From the NCBI RefSeq assembly GCF_003640665.1, contig NZ_QQXL01000001.1, positions 62,001 to 126,000 on the forward strand: DNA of 64,000 nt, given 5' to 3'. The translations under genes were made by a program, and so were the position numbers. Below, in pieces: positions 33,265-41,866 of the stretch. A model generated the notes under the pieces. The model was not told the DNA's origin and did not search any database. It saw nothing but the letters and a program-made list of their open reading frames with translations. The DNA is from Galactobacter caseinivorans. GTDB lineage: Bacteria > Actinomycetota > Actinomycetes > Actinomycetales > Micrococcaceae. Numbering within the stretch: position 1 is the first letter of the stretch; each line of letters begins with the position of its first letter.

Positions 33265-33512
33265 GGTGGCCTCCTTTCCTCATCAACCGCCGTGCACGCG
33301 CCCAGTCTCTGGGGTGGTGTGCGGCCCTTTGCCGCGGCGATGTGATCAGTCAACACCCAGTGATAGGGAAGTGTCAATCACTAATTTTTCGTGGACAGGG
33401 TCGGCCGGCGCTGTCCTGAGTGCGGTGACGCTCTGGCCTGTGAGAGGGTGGAATCTGCCGATCGAGACAAGCAGTGGGACCAGAGTGCTGGGACCAGAAC
33501 AGGGGAGACCCC

Positions 33513-34763
33513 GTGACGCAGGAGACCGGTTGGGACGAGTCCCACCAGGTGCAGTGGATGTCATCGCCGGAGTTCATCGAGGTGGTGCTGATGGCGCTGG
33601 AGCAGCAACAGCGCCCGGCGCAGAGCGTGCACCTGGTGGATCTGCATCACCGACCTGGGGCGGGGGTGTCTGTGGTCCTCGAGGCCGTCCCCACCGACGG
33701 TGAAGAGCCCTTTTTCCTTGGAGCCACCACGGAGCCCATGGACCCGGCCCCGGAGCACGTGATGGTGCTCAGCGATCGCGAGCCGGGCGACGGCACCGAG
33801 CTGCGCCGGGTGCTGCTCTGGCTGCACCCCTATGACCCCAAGCTCCCGGGCCTTGCCCTCACCTCCGTGCCGGCCTCGGTGGAACGCATCTGGGGTGCAG
33901 GTTCCCCCGTCACCCAGCTGGAGACGCTGGCCTACCGGCCGCTGCGCCGCGCCGTGCTGCGTGCCACCTTCAAGAACGGTCAGCGGCTCTACCTGAAGGC
34001 CCTGCACCGCGACGCCGATTCCCTGCACAGGCGCCACTCGCTGCTGCTGGAGGCCGGGGTCCCGGCGCCGGCGCCCGTGGGGCAGACGGTCCACGGTGTG
34101 GTGGCCTTGCGTGAGGCGGAGGGCGAGTCGCTCGCGTTGGCGATGAGCCGGGTGGGCACTGAACTGCCCGACGCCGCTGACCTCCTGGCGCTCTTGGACC
34201 GCCTTCCGCACTCCCTCCTGACGGAGCGACGCCGCGAGTCCTGGTCTGATCGGCTCCCGGACTACGCGGACGCAGCCAGCGTGGCCTTCCCGTCCCTGCA
34301 GGGGCGGATCGTCGAGGTCTCGCAGGCGCTCACCGCGCAGCTCGCGGCCGTGGACCCGGGCCCGGAGGAGCCCGTGCACGGTGACCTCTATGAGGCCAAC
34401 GTGTTTGTGAAGGGGCACCGGGTCAGCGGGCTGCTGGACGTGGACGGGGCCGGGCCAGGGTACCGAGTGGATGACCTGGCCTGCCTGCTGGCGCACCTGG
34501 CCGTGCTGCCGCAGCTAGATCACCGCTACCAGGTGGTGCCTCGCTACGCCGCGCTGCTGGATGAGGACTTTGTGCGGTACCTGCGGGGGCGGGGGATCGC
34601 CGCGGCGGCCCTGCACGCCAGGGTAGCTGCCGTGGTGCTGACCCTGGTCGCTGGGGTGCATGACGAGGGGCATGAGGATGCGGAAGAGGTGGCCACGCAG
34701 AGGGTGGCCATTGCGGAGGCGCAGCATCGCAGGGCTGCGGTGGATCTGCTGACCAGGGCATGA
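33513..34763 (+). CDS. Aminoglycoside-phosphotransferase-fold (APH) protein
   Basis: 416 residues from GTG 33513 (RBS AGGGGAG). The C-terminal half is a kinase of the APH/choline-kinase fold: LRATFKNGQRLYLKALHRDAD (Lys), EPVHGDLYEANVFVKGHRVSGLLDVDGAG, with catalytic HGDxxxxN and the metal-binding Asp in DVD. The N-terminal 130 residues resemble a separate domain with no clear match. Actinobacterial members near each other include maltokinase-like and uncharacterised small-molecule kinases. The upstream 33265-33512 region has no recognised gene; it includes the small gene's promoter region on the other strand. Confidence 0.78.
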   Translation: MTQETGWDESHQVQWMSSPEFIEVVLMALEQQQRPAQSVHLVDLHHRPGAGVSVVLEAVPTDGEEPFFLGATTEPMDPAPEHVMVLSDREPGDGTELRRVLLWLHPYDPKLPGLALTSVPASVERIWGAGSPVTQLETLAYRPLRRAVLRATFKNGQRLYLKALHRDADSLHRRHSLLLEAGVPAPAPVGQTVHGVVALREAEGESLALAMSRVGTELPDAADLLALLDRLPHSLLTERRRESWSDRLPDYADAASVAFPSLQGRIVEVSQALTAQLAAVDPGPEEPVHGDLYEANVFVKGHRVSGLLDVDGAGPGYRVDDLACLLAHLAVLPQLDHRYQVVPRYAALLDEDFVRYLRGRGIAAAALHARVAAVVLTLVAGVHDEGHEDAEEVATQRVAIAEAQHRRAAVDLLTRA

Positions 34764-34864
34764 GAGCTCTCTCATCTTCCTCTCCCTCAGGTCTCACATA
34801 GCTTGGGCACAGTGGTGTCAACGGCGGGGGAAGAACCCGCCACCACATCACGGAGGTAAGAGCC

Positions 34865-35389
34865 ATGAACAAGACCACGAAGACCGTTTGGACCCTCGGC
34901 GGAGCGCTTGGCGTCGTCACCCTCGGGGCCGGCATCGCTTTCGCCTCCGCCCAGCCCACGGACCAGCAGCCGGAGCGAGTGGCCACGCAGCAGCAGGTCG
35001 CCGCGGACCTGCGTTCGGCCTCACCGGCCGCCGCAGCCGCCACCGCTCAGGTCAGCGCCGCCTCGCCGGTGTCCGCCAAGACGGCAGTGTCGGCTAAGAC
35101 CGCGGTGTCCGCCAAGACCGCAGTGTCTGCGAAGACGGCTGTGTCGGCTAAGACCGCGGTGTCCGCCAAGTCTGCCAAGTCGGCCGTGAGCCCCAAGTCG
35201 CCGGTGTCCGCTAAGTCGGCGGTGAGCCCCAAGTCCCCGGTGTCCGCTAAGTCGGCGGTGAGCCCCAAGTCGCCGGTGTCTGCTAAGTCGGCGGTGAGCC
35301 CCAAGTCGCCGGTGTCTGCTAAGTCTGCGGTGAGCCCCAAGTCGCCGAAGTCCGCCAAGTCCGCGAAGTCCGCCCGCTCAGCAGGCTGA
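34865..35389 (+). CDS. Exported Lys/Ser/Ala/Val repeat protein, strongly basic
   Basis: 174 residues from ATG 34865 with a near-perfect RBS (GGAGGT). An N-terminal signal (MNKTTKTVWTLGGALGVVTL, likely cleavage after AFASA) is followed by a Gln/Ala-rich segment and then by repeats only: five six-residue units VSAKTA (from residue 69) and nearly five 12-residue units KSAVSPKSPVSA. It ends in KSAKSAKSARSAG. The mature protein is polybasic and resembles histone-H1-like tails in composition. No catalytic domain. Convergent with a two-component system 134 bp away. Function unknown. Confidence 0.75.
   Translation: MNKTTKTVWTLGGALGVVTLGAGIAFASAQPTDQQPERVATQQQVAADLRSASPAAAAATAQVSAASPVSAKTAVSAKTAVSAKTAVSAKTAVSAKTAVSAKSAKSAVSPKSPVSAKSAVSPKSPVSAKSAVSPKSPVSAKSAVSPKSPVSAKSAVSPKSPKSAKSAKSARSAG
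35069..35347 (+). repeat. Coding tandem repeats (18-bp and 36-bp units)
   Basis: Five 18-bp units (35069-35158) encode VSAKTA with third-base variation. They are followed by four complete 36-bp units (35177-35212, 35213-35248, 35249-35284, 35285-35320) and a partial fifth to 35347, encoding KSAVSPKSPVSA. The 36-bp units are nearly identical at DNA level, so they are young; the 18-bp units are older. Confidence 0.9.
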
Positions 35390-35466
35390 TCCCGCGGGGC
35401 GGACCCCCCGCCCCGCGCAGCAGCCGCAACCGAGCTGTGGCCGCAACCGAGCTGTGGCCGAAACCG

Positions 35467-35500
35467 GAAAGGGCGCGAACCGTGAGGTTCGCGCCCTTTC
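35467..35500. terminator. Terminator between the Lys-rich protein gene and the response regulator
   Basis: Perfect 15-bp arms (GAAAGGGCGCGAACC at 35467-35481 and 35486-35500), loop GTGA, with an A/T-containing base (GAAA/TTTC) on both strands. Just before it is a directly repeated 17-mer CCGCAACCGAGCTGTGG. Confidence 0.82.
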
Positions 35501-35523
35501 GGCTGCCCGCGCTGCGAACCCGG

Positions 35524-36204
35524 CTACGCGTCGTCGAGCCGGTAGCCCACCCCGCGCACCGTCGTGAAGCGCGCCGCGCCGAGCTTGCGGCGCAGGTAGC
35601 GCACGTACACGTCCACCACGTTTGAGCCGGGGTCAAAGTCAAAGCCCCATACCCGCGAGAGCAGCTGCTCGCGGGTCAGGACCTGGCCCGGGTGGCGCAA
35701 AAAGGTCGCCGCCAGCTCAAACTCGCGCGTGGACAACTCAACCTCGCGCTGGCCCACGCGCACCTTCCGCGAGACCAGGTCAAGCACCAGCTCGCCCGAA
35801 TGCAGGGTGGTGCTCTCCGGCGCGCCGGCCGGGGTGGAGGGGGTCGTCGAGCGCAGTCGCAACCGGATCCTGGCCAGCAGCTCCTCAAAGCGGAACGGCT
35901 TGGCCATGTAGTCATCCGCCCCGCTCTCCAGGCTCGCGACCGTGTCATCGATGCTGGTGCGCGCTGTCAACACGATCACGGGAATGGAGGAGCCCTGCCC
36001 ACGCAGGGTGTCCAACACCTCCATCCCGTCCCCGTCCGGCAGGCCAAGGTCTAGGACGATGAGCTCCACGGCCTCGTCCCCCAGCAGGCGCTGGGCCTGC
36101 GCCACGGTCCCGGCCACCAGCGGTTGATGCCCGGCGGCGCGCAATCCCTTGGAGACAAAGGAGCTGATCCGCTCCTCATCCTCCACGATCAAGATGATGC
36201 TCAC
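35524..36204 (-). CDS. OmpR-family response regulator
   Basis: 226 residues from GTG 36204, overlapping the histidine-kinase stop by four bases. Receiver domain: acidic pair E8/D9, phosphorylated Asp52 in VLDLGLPDGDGM, VIVLTARTS and YMAKPF with the conserved Lys. The C-terminal winged helix carries VELSTREFELAATFLRHPGQVLTREQLLSRVW and FTTVRGVGYRL. Cognate kinase is encoded immediately upstream. The target is unknown; the convergent repeat-protein gene is a candidate. Confidence 0.93.
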   Translation of the reverse strand: MSIILIVEDEERISSFVSKGLRAAGHQPLVAGTVAQAQRLLGDEAVELIVLDLGLPDGDGMEVLDTLRGQGSSIPVIVLTARTSIDDTVASLESGADDYMAKPFRFEELLARIRLRLRSTTPSTPAGAPESTTLHSGELVLDLVSRKVRVGQREVELSTREFELAATFLRHPGQVLTREQLLSRVWGFDFDPGSNVVDVYVRYLRRKLGAARFTTVRGVGYRLDDA

Positions 36205-37811
36205 GGGCGCTCCTGGGGATGGTGGGGTGAAAATATTAGGTCGTCGGCGGGATCGTCCTGGTCCTGGTCCGGCTCTGGATCGGCGGGGAGGACCAGGGCA
36301 AAGGTGGAGCCCGCGCCGGGTTGCGAGGACAACTCCACGCGCCCGCCGTGCGCCGTCGCAATCGCATTCACGATGCTGAGCCCCAGGCCGGCCCCCTCCG
36401 TTCGGGTCACCCCGCCCACGCGTCCAAAGCGCTCAAAGATGCGTTCCTGGTCCTCGGGGCGAATCCCCGTGCCCTGATCCCGCACCCACAGGCGCACCTC
36501 GGTGTGCTCCACCGTGCCGCCCATGCTGATGGCGGTGCCCGGGGCGGAGTACTTGACCGCATTGGCCGCCAGCTGCAGCAACGCCTGGGTGATGCGGCGG
36601 GCATCCAGCGGCTCCACGGCCTCCGGTCGGCTGCGGAGGCTCCACTCGCGATCCCCCAGGGTCTGGGCCTTGGCGAATACCTCATCCAGCAGTTCGCTCA
36701 CATCAGTGGGGGCCGGGCGGACAAAGCCTGTGGCTCCCGACTGCGCCAGCATCACCAGATCGTTGACCAGGAAGGTCATCCGTTCCAGCTCATCCACGGC
36801 AACCGCGCGAGCGTTGCTCACATCCTGCGGGTCATGAACATTCATCAGCTCCAGGTGGCCCTGGACCACAGTGATCGGCGTGCGCAACTCATGCCCCGCG
36901 TCGTCCAGCAGTTGCTTTTGACTCAGCACCGCGCCCTCCACCCGGTCCAGCATGTCGTTCACCGTGACGGTGAGCTCCGCCAGATCGTCGCGGCCCACCA
37001 CGGCGATGCGCTCGGAGAGATCCGTCTGCGAGATGCGCCGGGTGGTCTCTTGCAGCAAGCGGACCGGGCGCAGCAGGCGGCCCACCACAAACCAGCCCGC
37101 CACGGCGGTGAGGGCAAGGGCCAGCACACCCACCAGCGCATACATTCCAAAACTGGCATCTACGAGCCGGCGTTCCACGGAGTAATCAAACGCATATATC
37201 AGCCGCGCGGAACCCACGCCGTCCTGCGTCACGACAGGCATGGAAGCCACACGGTAGGTGGTGGTGGAGGTGGTGACTGTGTGCAGCATCGACGAGTTGC
37301 CCGGCTCTGGCCCGGCGGCCCAGGCCACCAGTTCGGGGTCAGCCTCCAGTCGCAAGCGAATCTGATCCGGGGCAGTCCAGCGCGTGCGGCCGTTCACCAC
37401 CGCGATCATGCCCTCGTTCTCTGCCGGGAGCGTCTGTTGCATGGCCGTGTAGAGCAGGCGCTCTCCGGAGAGCGGCGCGGTGCGAGCGGCGCTCGCCTGG
37501 CCGGTCGACGGCGCGGGGTCGGCTGAGGGGCTAGGGCCCGACGGCGCTGTGGCGGGCCCGGAGGTCGCGGCACCACCGGCTACATCACCACCGGCTGCTT
37601 CACCCGACGGAGTGGTGCCGCCGGGCGTGGCCAGCGCAGAGAATCGCTCCACGGCAATGCCCAACGTCCGGTCAATGCGCTCATCCGTCGCCGCGCGCTG
37701 GGCGGCATAGAGCGTGCCGCCGGTGATCACAAAGGCGAGCGTCATGAGGGCCACCAGGCCAAGCAACACCCGGGTGCGCACGGACCAGCCGCGCGGTCGC
37801 GGCTCAGTCAT
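36201..37811 (-). CDS. Membrane sensor histidine kinase
   Basis: 536 residues from ATG 37811, chosen because it overlaps the upstream stop by eight bases. Topology: helix 1 (VRTRVLLGLVALMTLAFVITGG), an extracytoplasmic sensor of about 210 residues with a Gly/Pro/Ser/Thr/Ala-rich insert (about residues 60-120), helix 2 (YALVGVLALALTAVAGWFVVG) and HAMP. Then HisKA with His307 in DDAGHELRTPITVV, and HATPase with NAVKYSAPG, DQGTGIRPEDQ and EGAGLGLSIV. The low-complexity insert in the sensor is unusual. Phosphorylates the adjacent OmpR-type regulator. Confidence 0.92.
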   Translation of the reverse strand: MTEPRPRGWSVRTRVLLGLVALMTLAFVITGGTLYAAQRAATDERIDRTLGIAVERFSALATPGGTTPSGEAAGGDVAGGAATSGPATAPSGPSPSADPAPSTGQASAARTAPLSGERLLYTAMQQTLPAENEGMIAVVNGRTRWTAPDQIRLRLEADPELVAWAAGPEPGNSSMLHTVTTSTTTYRVASMPVVTQDGVGSARLIYAFDYSVERRLVDASFGMYALVGVLALALTAVAGWFVVGRLLRPVRLLQETTRRISQTDLSERIAVVGRDDLAELTVTVNDMLDRVEGAVLSQKQLLDDAGHELRTPITVVQGHLELMNVHDPQDVSNARAVAVDELERMTFLVNDLVMLAQSGATGFVRPAPTDVSELLDEVFAKAQTLGDREWSLRSRPEAVEPLDARRITQALLQLAANAVKYSAPGTAISMGGTVEHTEVRLWVRDQGTGIRPEDQERIFERFGRVGGVTRTEGAGLGLSIVNAIATAHGGRVELSSQPGAGSTFALVLPADPEPDQDQDDPADDLIFSPHHPQERP

Positions 37812-38259
37812 CGTCGTCCCCATCGCCGCGGCCGCCGTCGTCGTCGTCGTCCCCATCGTCGTCGTCGTCGTGATCCGAGGGAGGGGCGGGCTTGACCGTC
37901 TTGTCACTGGGCAGGGGGACGGGGCGTTTGCTCTTGCTCGGGCTCGGCTTGGTGGTCGGCTTGGGCGGCGCGGTCTTACTGGGTGGTGCGGTCTTACTTG
38001 GCGGCGCCGTCTTGCTTGGGGGTGCGGTCGTGGGAGGCGCCCCTGAGGAGGGGGGCACCGGAGTCGCGCTCTTGCTTGGGGTGGGCTCGGCAAGGGTGCT
38101 CACCGTCGCGGCGGGCCCCAACTGCACCGGCCCCGGCGGTTGGCTGACCTGAATCCCGGCCATCACCACCACCAGCACCAGGGCAAACGCAAGCGCGCCC
38201 AGGCCGATGCGCGTCCACAACCGCCCACTCATCCCGGGTGGATTCCCCTCGCTAGCCAT
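37804..38259 (-). CDS. Single-pass membrane protein with PPSKTA repeats and a poly-Asp tail
   Basis: 151 residues from ATG 38259 (alternative ATG 38232). A short cytoplasmic head, one membrane helix (GLGALAFALVLVVVMAGIQV), then an outside segment of Pro/Ser/Thr/Lys with four PPSKTA units, ending in a tail of about 20 residues that is almost all Asp and Gly (DHDDDDDGDDDDDGGRGDGDDDD is the composition; 17 of the last 23 residues are Asp). Its stop overlaps the kinase start. The tail would face the cell exterior, where the polybasic exported protein of the neighbouring gene would also be. Possible Ca/cation sensor or docking partner (inference). Confidence 0.72.
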   Translation of the reverse strand: MASEGNPPGMSGRLWTRIGLGALAFALVLVVVMAGIQVSQPPGPVQLGPAATVSTLAEPTPSKSATPVPPSSGAPPTTAPPSKTAPPSKTAPPSKTAPPKPTTKPSPSKSKRPVPLPSDKTVKPAPPSDHDDDDDGDDDDDGGRGDGDDDD

Positions 38260-38278
38260 CCCACGCCCGGCCCCGTCC

Positions 38279-39049
38279 CTAGGCCAGCGGCGCGGTGAGG
38301 ACCATCGGGCCCTCCGGCGTGATGGCGACGGTGTGCTCCGAGTGTGCGGTCAGCGAACCGTCCGCGCTGCGCAGGGTCCACCCATCCCGGTCGGTGCGCA
38401 GGGTGGACGTGGTGCCCATGAACCAGGGCTCGATGGCAAAGACCATGCCCGGCTGAATCTTCATGCCCCTCCCGGCGCGGCCGTCGTTGGAGATGTGCGG
38501 GTCCTCGTGCATGGTGTGCCCCACGCCGTGCCCGCCGAACTCCAGGTTCACGCTCAGGTCGTAGGAGCGAGCCACCTCGCCGATGGCGTGAGAGATATCG
38601 CCCAGCTTGTTCCCCGGCTGCGCCTGCGCAATCGCGGCCGCGAGGGCCTCCTCGGTGGCCTGAATGAGGCGCTGGCCCTCCGGGTTGGGGTTTCCCACCA
38701 CAAAGGTGACGGCGGCGTCGCTGACCCAGCCATTCAGGCTCGCGGCGAAGTCGACAGTGAGGACGTCCGCGTTGCGCAGCTTGTAGTCGTGTGGCTTGCC
38801 GTGCAGTACTGCGTCATTCACGGAGGTGCAGAGCGAGTAGCCAAACGGACCGTCGCCAAAGGCGGGGGCGTAGTCCACGTAGCAGGACACGGCGCCCGCC
38901 TGCGCGATCATGCGCCCGGCCAGCGCGTCCAGTTCAAGCAGGTTCACGCCCACCTTGGCGTGCTGGCGCAGCGCCGCCAAGACCTCTGCCACGAAACGCC
39001 CGGCGGGACGCATGGCCTGGATCTCCGCGGCCGTCTTGAGCTCAATCAC
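38279..39049 (-). CDS. map: Methionine aminopeptidase type I
   Basis: 256 residues from GTG 39049 (AAGGAG seven bases upstream). Metal-ligand motifs of type I MetAP: SVNDAVLHGKPHDYKLRNADVLTVDFAASLNGWVSDAAVTF (two Asp ligands), GGHGVGHTMHEDPHI (His) and VFAIEPWFM / AHSEHTVAITPEG (Glu ligands). It removes the initiator Met from nascent proteins. Actinobacteria usually have two map genes; this copy lies upstream of the TCS operon with 19 bp to the next gene and may be co-transcribed with it. Confidence 0.95.
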   Translation of the reverse strand: MIELKTAAEIQAMRPAGRFVAEVLAALRQHAKVGVNLLELDALAGRMIAQAGAVSCYVDYAPAFGDGPFGYSLCTSVNDAVLHGKPHDYKLRNADVLTVDFAASLNGWVSDAAVTFVVGNPNPEGQRLIQATEEALAAAIAQAQPGNKLGDISHAIGEVARSYDLSVNLEFGGHGVGHTMHEDPHISNDGRAGRGMKIQPGMVFAIEPWFMGTTSTLRTDRDGWTLRSADGSLTAHSEHTVAITPEGPMVLTAPLA

Positions 39050-39131
39050 TGACTACTCCTTCCGCGGGCGTCCAGGTGAGGGCGCCCACGCTCCCATTCA
39101 ATCACCGAGTGGCACGGGCGGCGCCGCAGAA

Positions 39132-39174
39132 GCCGGGCCGGACAGATGAGAACCCTCTCATCTGCCGCCCCGGC
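39132..39174. terminator. Terminator between the TPP enzyme gene and map
   Basis: 9-bp core stem CAGATGAGA/TCTCATCTG (39143-39164, loop ACCC) within outer arms GCCGGG/CCCGGC (39132-39137, 39169-39174). It lies 28 bases beyond the TPP-enzyme stop codon in its direction of transcription. Confidence 0.7.
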
Positions 39175-39202
39175 CGTGCGCCGGCAGGCGCAGTGCGCCG
39201 AC

Positions 39203-40864
39203 TCAGTACGCCTTGGAACGCTGCGGCACCAGCAGGTGCAACAGCGCAAAGGTGCCGTCCTCGCGGATGGCCCGCAGAGCGCCGTCGAGCGCTTCCTGGA
39301 TCTGTTCGTTGCGCTCAATCCGAGCGCCAAAGCCGCCAAAGGACTGAGCCATCAGCGCAAAGTCCGGGTTGCGTAGCTGCGTGCCAGAGACGCGGTCGGG
39401 GTAGTGGCGCTCCTGGTGGGTGCGGATGGTGCCGTACTCCTGGTTGTCCATGACGATCACCAGGGGAGTGGCGCCGTACTGCGTGGCGGTGGCCAGCTCC
39501 TGGCCGTTCATGAGGAACTCGCCGTCTCCGGCGATGCTGACCACCAGGCGCTCCGGGTAGTTCAGCGACGCGGCCACGGCGGAGGGCACGGAGTAGCCCA
39601 TGGAGCCATTGCGGGCGGAGATCATGGAGGCGTAGAAACCAGTGGGGAAGTAGCGGTGCGCCCAGTTGGTGTGCTCGCCGGCGCCGAAGGTGACCATGGT
39701 GTCCGCGGGCAATGCGGGGACAAGGTGGGCCATCATGGCGTCCATGGTGGCCTGCTCTGCATCCGTGCGGGCCTCCGGGAGGGCGGCGAACTTCTCCTGC
39801 TCGCCGCGCATGCGTTCGGTGAAGGCCTGCCACTCGGGCTTGACCTCCAGGTCCATGCGCACCAAGTCCCTCACAAAGCGATCAGGCTTGGACACGATTT
39901 GGTGGGTGACGGGGCCGGAGCGCCCGCGCATGGAGGCATCCATGGAGACAATGAAGTTTTTCTGATCCCAGTTCTGACGGATGTTAAAGCCATTCGTCAG
40001 CACGTCCCCGGGGACGGTGCCCACAAACACCAGCAGGTCCGTCTCCTCCATGAGGTCGTAGGTGGGACGGGGGCGGCCGTAGCCGATGGGACCCACGTAG
40101 GACGGGGAGGAGAAGGGCACGGTGCCCTCGCAACGCCACTCGGCGGCGGCCGCCAGGTGGTGATCCTCCAGCCACGCGGTGAAGGCCCGGGCGCCCTCAT
40201 CGCTCCAATCGTTGCCACCAAACACGAACAGCGGCTTCTCCGCACCCGTCAGGGCAGACTTCAACGCCTTCCAGTCATCCACGGTCATGCCGCCCTGAGC
40301 CACCGGGATCTTGGGGTGCACGCCGGACTCAACCTGCTCCCGCAGGATGTCCTCTGGCAGGCCAATCACCACGGGGCCGGGACGGCCGGCGACGGCCGCG
40401 AACATGGCCTCCGCCACGATCTCGCTGGCGCGCTCGGCGTGGTCAAGGACCATGACGCGCTTGGCACCGGAATCAAACCAGGCCTTGGGCTCAAACTCCT
40501 GGAAGGCCTCGCGGTCGCGGTGCTCAAAGGGGATCAGGCCAACAAAGAGCACCATGGGGGTGGAGTCCTGCCAGGCAGTGTGCAGACCAACGTGGGCGTT
40601 GGCCGCCCCAGGGCCGCGGGTGACCATGGCGATACCCGGGATCTGGTTCAGCTTGCCATCCGCCTCCGCCATGTACGCGGCGCCGCCCTCATGGCGGCAG
40701 ACCACGGTCTCGATGCTGGAGTGATAGAGCCCATCCAGCACGTCAAGGTAGCTCTCGCCTGGGATCACGTAGGCGCGCTCCACGCCGTGGGCCACCAACG
40801 AATCGACGATCAGGTGGCCGGCTGAGCGGGTGGTGGTCGGGGCGGTGTCGGGTCGGGACGTCAT
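39203..40864 (-). CDS. Thiamine-diphosphate-dependent enzyme, acetolactate-synthase-like
   Basis: 553 residues from ATG 40864. Three-domain TPP enzyme of the acetohydroxyacid synthase group: catalytic Glu in YVIPGESYLDVLDGL, MVTRGPGAANAHVGLHTAWQDSTPM, PVVIGLPEDIL, and the TPP motif AGDGEFLMNGQELATATQYG. It lacks a small regulatory subunit gene and any neighbouring ilv gene, so it is an orphan paralogue; reaction could be acetolactate formation, decarboxylation or another ThDP reaction. Assignment to the superfamily is firm, the substrate is not. Confidence 0.88.
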   Translation of the reverse strand: MTSRPDTAPTTTRSAGHLIVDSLVAHGVERAYVIPGESYLDVLDGLYHSSIETVVCRHEGGAAYMAEADGKLNQIPGIAMVTRGPGAANAHVGLHTAWQDSTPMVLFVGLIPFEHRDREAFQEFEPKAWFDSGAKRVMVLDHAERASEIVAEAMFAAVAGRPGPVVIGLPEDILREQVESGVHPKIPVAQGGMTVDDWKALKSALTGAEKPLFVFGGNDWSDEGARAFTAWLEDHHLAAAAEWRCEGTVPFSSPSYVGPIGYGRPRPTYDLMEETDLLVFVGTVPGDVLTNGFNIRQNWDQKNFIVSMDASMRGRSGPVTHQIVSKPDRFVRDLVRMDLEVKPEWQAFTERMRGEQEKFAALPEARTDAEQATMDAMMAHLVPALPADTMVTFGAGEHTNWAHRYFPTGFYASMISARNGSMGYSVPSAVAASLNYPERLVVSIAGDGEFLMNGQELATATQYGATPLVIVMDNQEYGTIRTHQERHYPDRVSGTQLRNPDFALMAQSFGGFGARIERNEQIQEALDGALRAIREDGTFALLHLLVPQRSKAY

Positions 40865-40987
40865 TGTTCCTCCGGGTACTGCGCGGTCATGGACGGCCGC
40901 GGACGGCCTGACCTCAAAGTACCCGGACGCCGCTGTTGTGAGCGGAATCTTGGCGCCGTGCCGCGTCGTTTGTGACGCGGCGGCCCG

Positions 40988-41866
40988 CTACTTGCTCGGC
41001 ACGTCCTTGCTCGGCTCGCCCTTGGTCGCGGCGGCATCGGCAGCCTGCTCCGCCGCGATCTCCGCGTCCACCTTGGCCTCCAAGGCGGCCTCGGTTTCCG
41101 GGTCGAGGGCGTCGGGGTCAGCGTCTGCGTCTGCTGCTGCGCTGTCCTCGCTCGTGTCCTCCCCGGACGTCTGGGCCAGGGGAGTGCCCCACGCAATCCA
41201 GGCGTACACGGCCGTGACCACCACGAGCACGTAGCCGAGCAGCAGGCCAAAGAGCGGCTCCTCGGAGCCACTGAGCTGGGGCTGCAGGGTGGTCAGCAGG
41301 GCCAGGCCGGCGCCGCCAAGCGCCGTGAGCCCCCAGGCCCAGCGCTGCGCAAAGCCCACGCCGACCAGGGAGGCCCCGATGAGCGCGGTAAAGAAGAAGT
41401 TGAGCCACGCGGTGAGCAGTGGCCCGGACATCTGATCCGCGGACAGGGTCGCGAAGAGGCGCTGCGGGGTGGTGACAGCGTGACCCCACTGCAAGATGGT
41501 GAGCGCCACCGCGAGCAGGAGCAGGCCAAGGAGGCCCACCACGGAGAACTGCGTGGGCGCCAGCACGCGGGTGAAGCGGCCCTTGAGCGGATGGCGGCTG
41601 AAGCCATACATGGCCGTGGCGGCGCAGATGAAGAGCGGTATGGCTCCAAGCAACAGCCAGTAGTCGTTCTGGCCCGGGTACAGCGCGGCCACGAGCGGGT
41701 TCGCGAAGTAACCAAGCATGACCAGCCACCAACCGAAGTCGTTGCGGCGAGCCAGGAGGATGATGCCCACCGCAAGCAGCAGTGAGGACAGCATGGTGAG
41801 CAGCATGATGGTGGCCTGTGAGGTACCAGCGGCGCTGCCCGTGAGGGTCTCAATGATCTCGTTCAC
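40988..41866 (-). CDS. Polytopic membrane protein with acidic C-terminal tail, function unknown
   Basis: 292 residues from GTG 41866. Seven to eight predicted helices, for example IMLLTMLSSLLLAVGIILLA, FSVVGLLGLLLLAVALTILQ and LLLGYVLVVVTAVYAWIAWG, with an aromatic-rich central part (LGYFANPLVAALYPGQNDYWLLLGAIP). A PnuC-like arrangement was considered but the signature motifs are not convincing. The last 60 residues are Ala/Asp/Glu-rich (SAAADADADPDALDPETEAA). Lies downstream of the paaIK-tetR operon on the same strand, 135 bp after the regulator, so it could be part of the same unit and a candidate transporter (inference). Confidence 0.6.
   Translation of the reverse strand: MNEIIETLTGSAAGTSQATIMLLTMLSSLLLAVGIILLARRNDFGWWLVMLGYFANPLVAALYPGQNDYWLLLGAIPLFICAATAMYGFSRHPLKGRFTRVLAPTQFSVVGLLGLLLLAVALTILQWGHAVTTPQRLFATLSADQMSGPLLTAWLNFFFTALIGASLVGVGFAQRWAWGLTALGGAGLALLTTLQPQLSGSEEPLFGLLLGYVLVVVTAVYAWIAWGTPLAQTSGEDTSEDSAAADADADPDALDPETEAALEAKVDAEIAAEQAADAAATKGEPSKDVPSK

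Noticed and set aside
33346-33577. Small minus-strand frames in the 33.3-33.6 kb gap
   Set aside because: Overlap the start of the APH-like gene, have no RBS, and lack any domain resemblance.
39404-40825. Long plus-strand frame opposite the TPP enzyme
   Set aside because: Opposite an intact well-conserved enzyme with all motifs; Gly/His/Val-rich shadow translation and no start signals.
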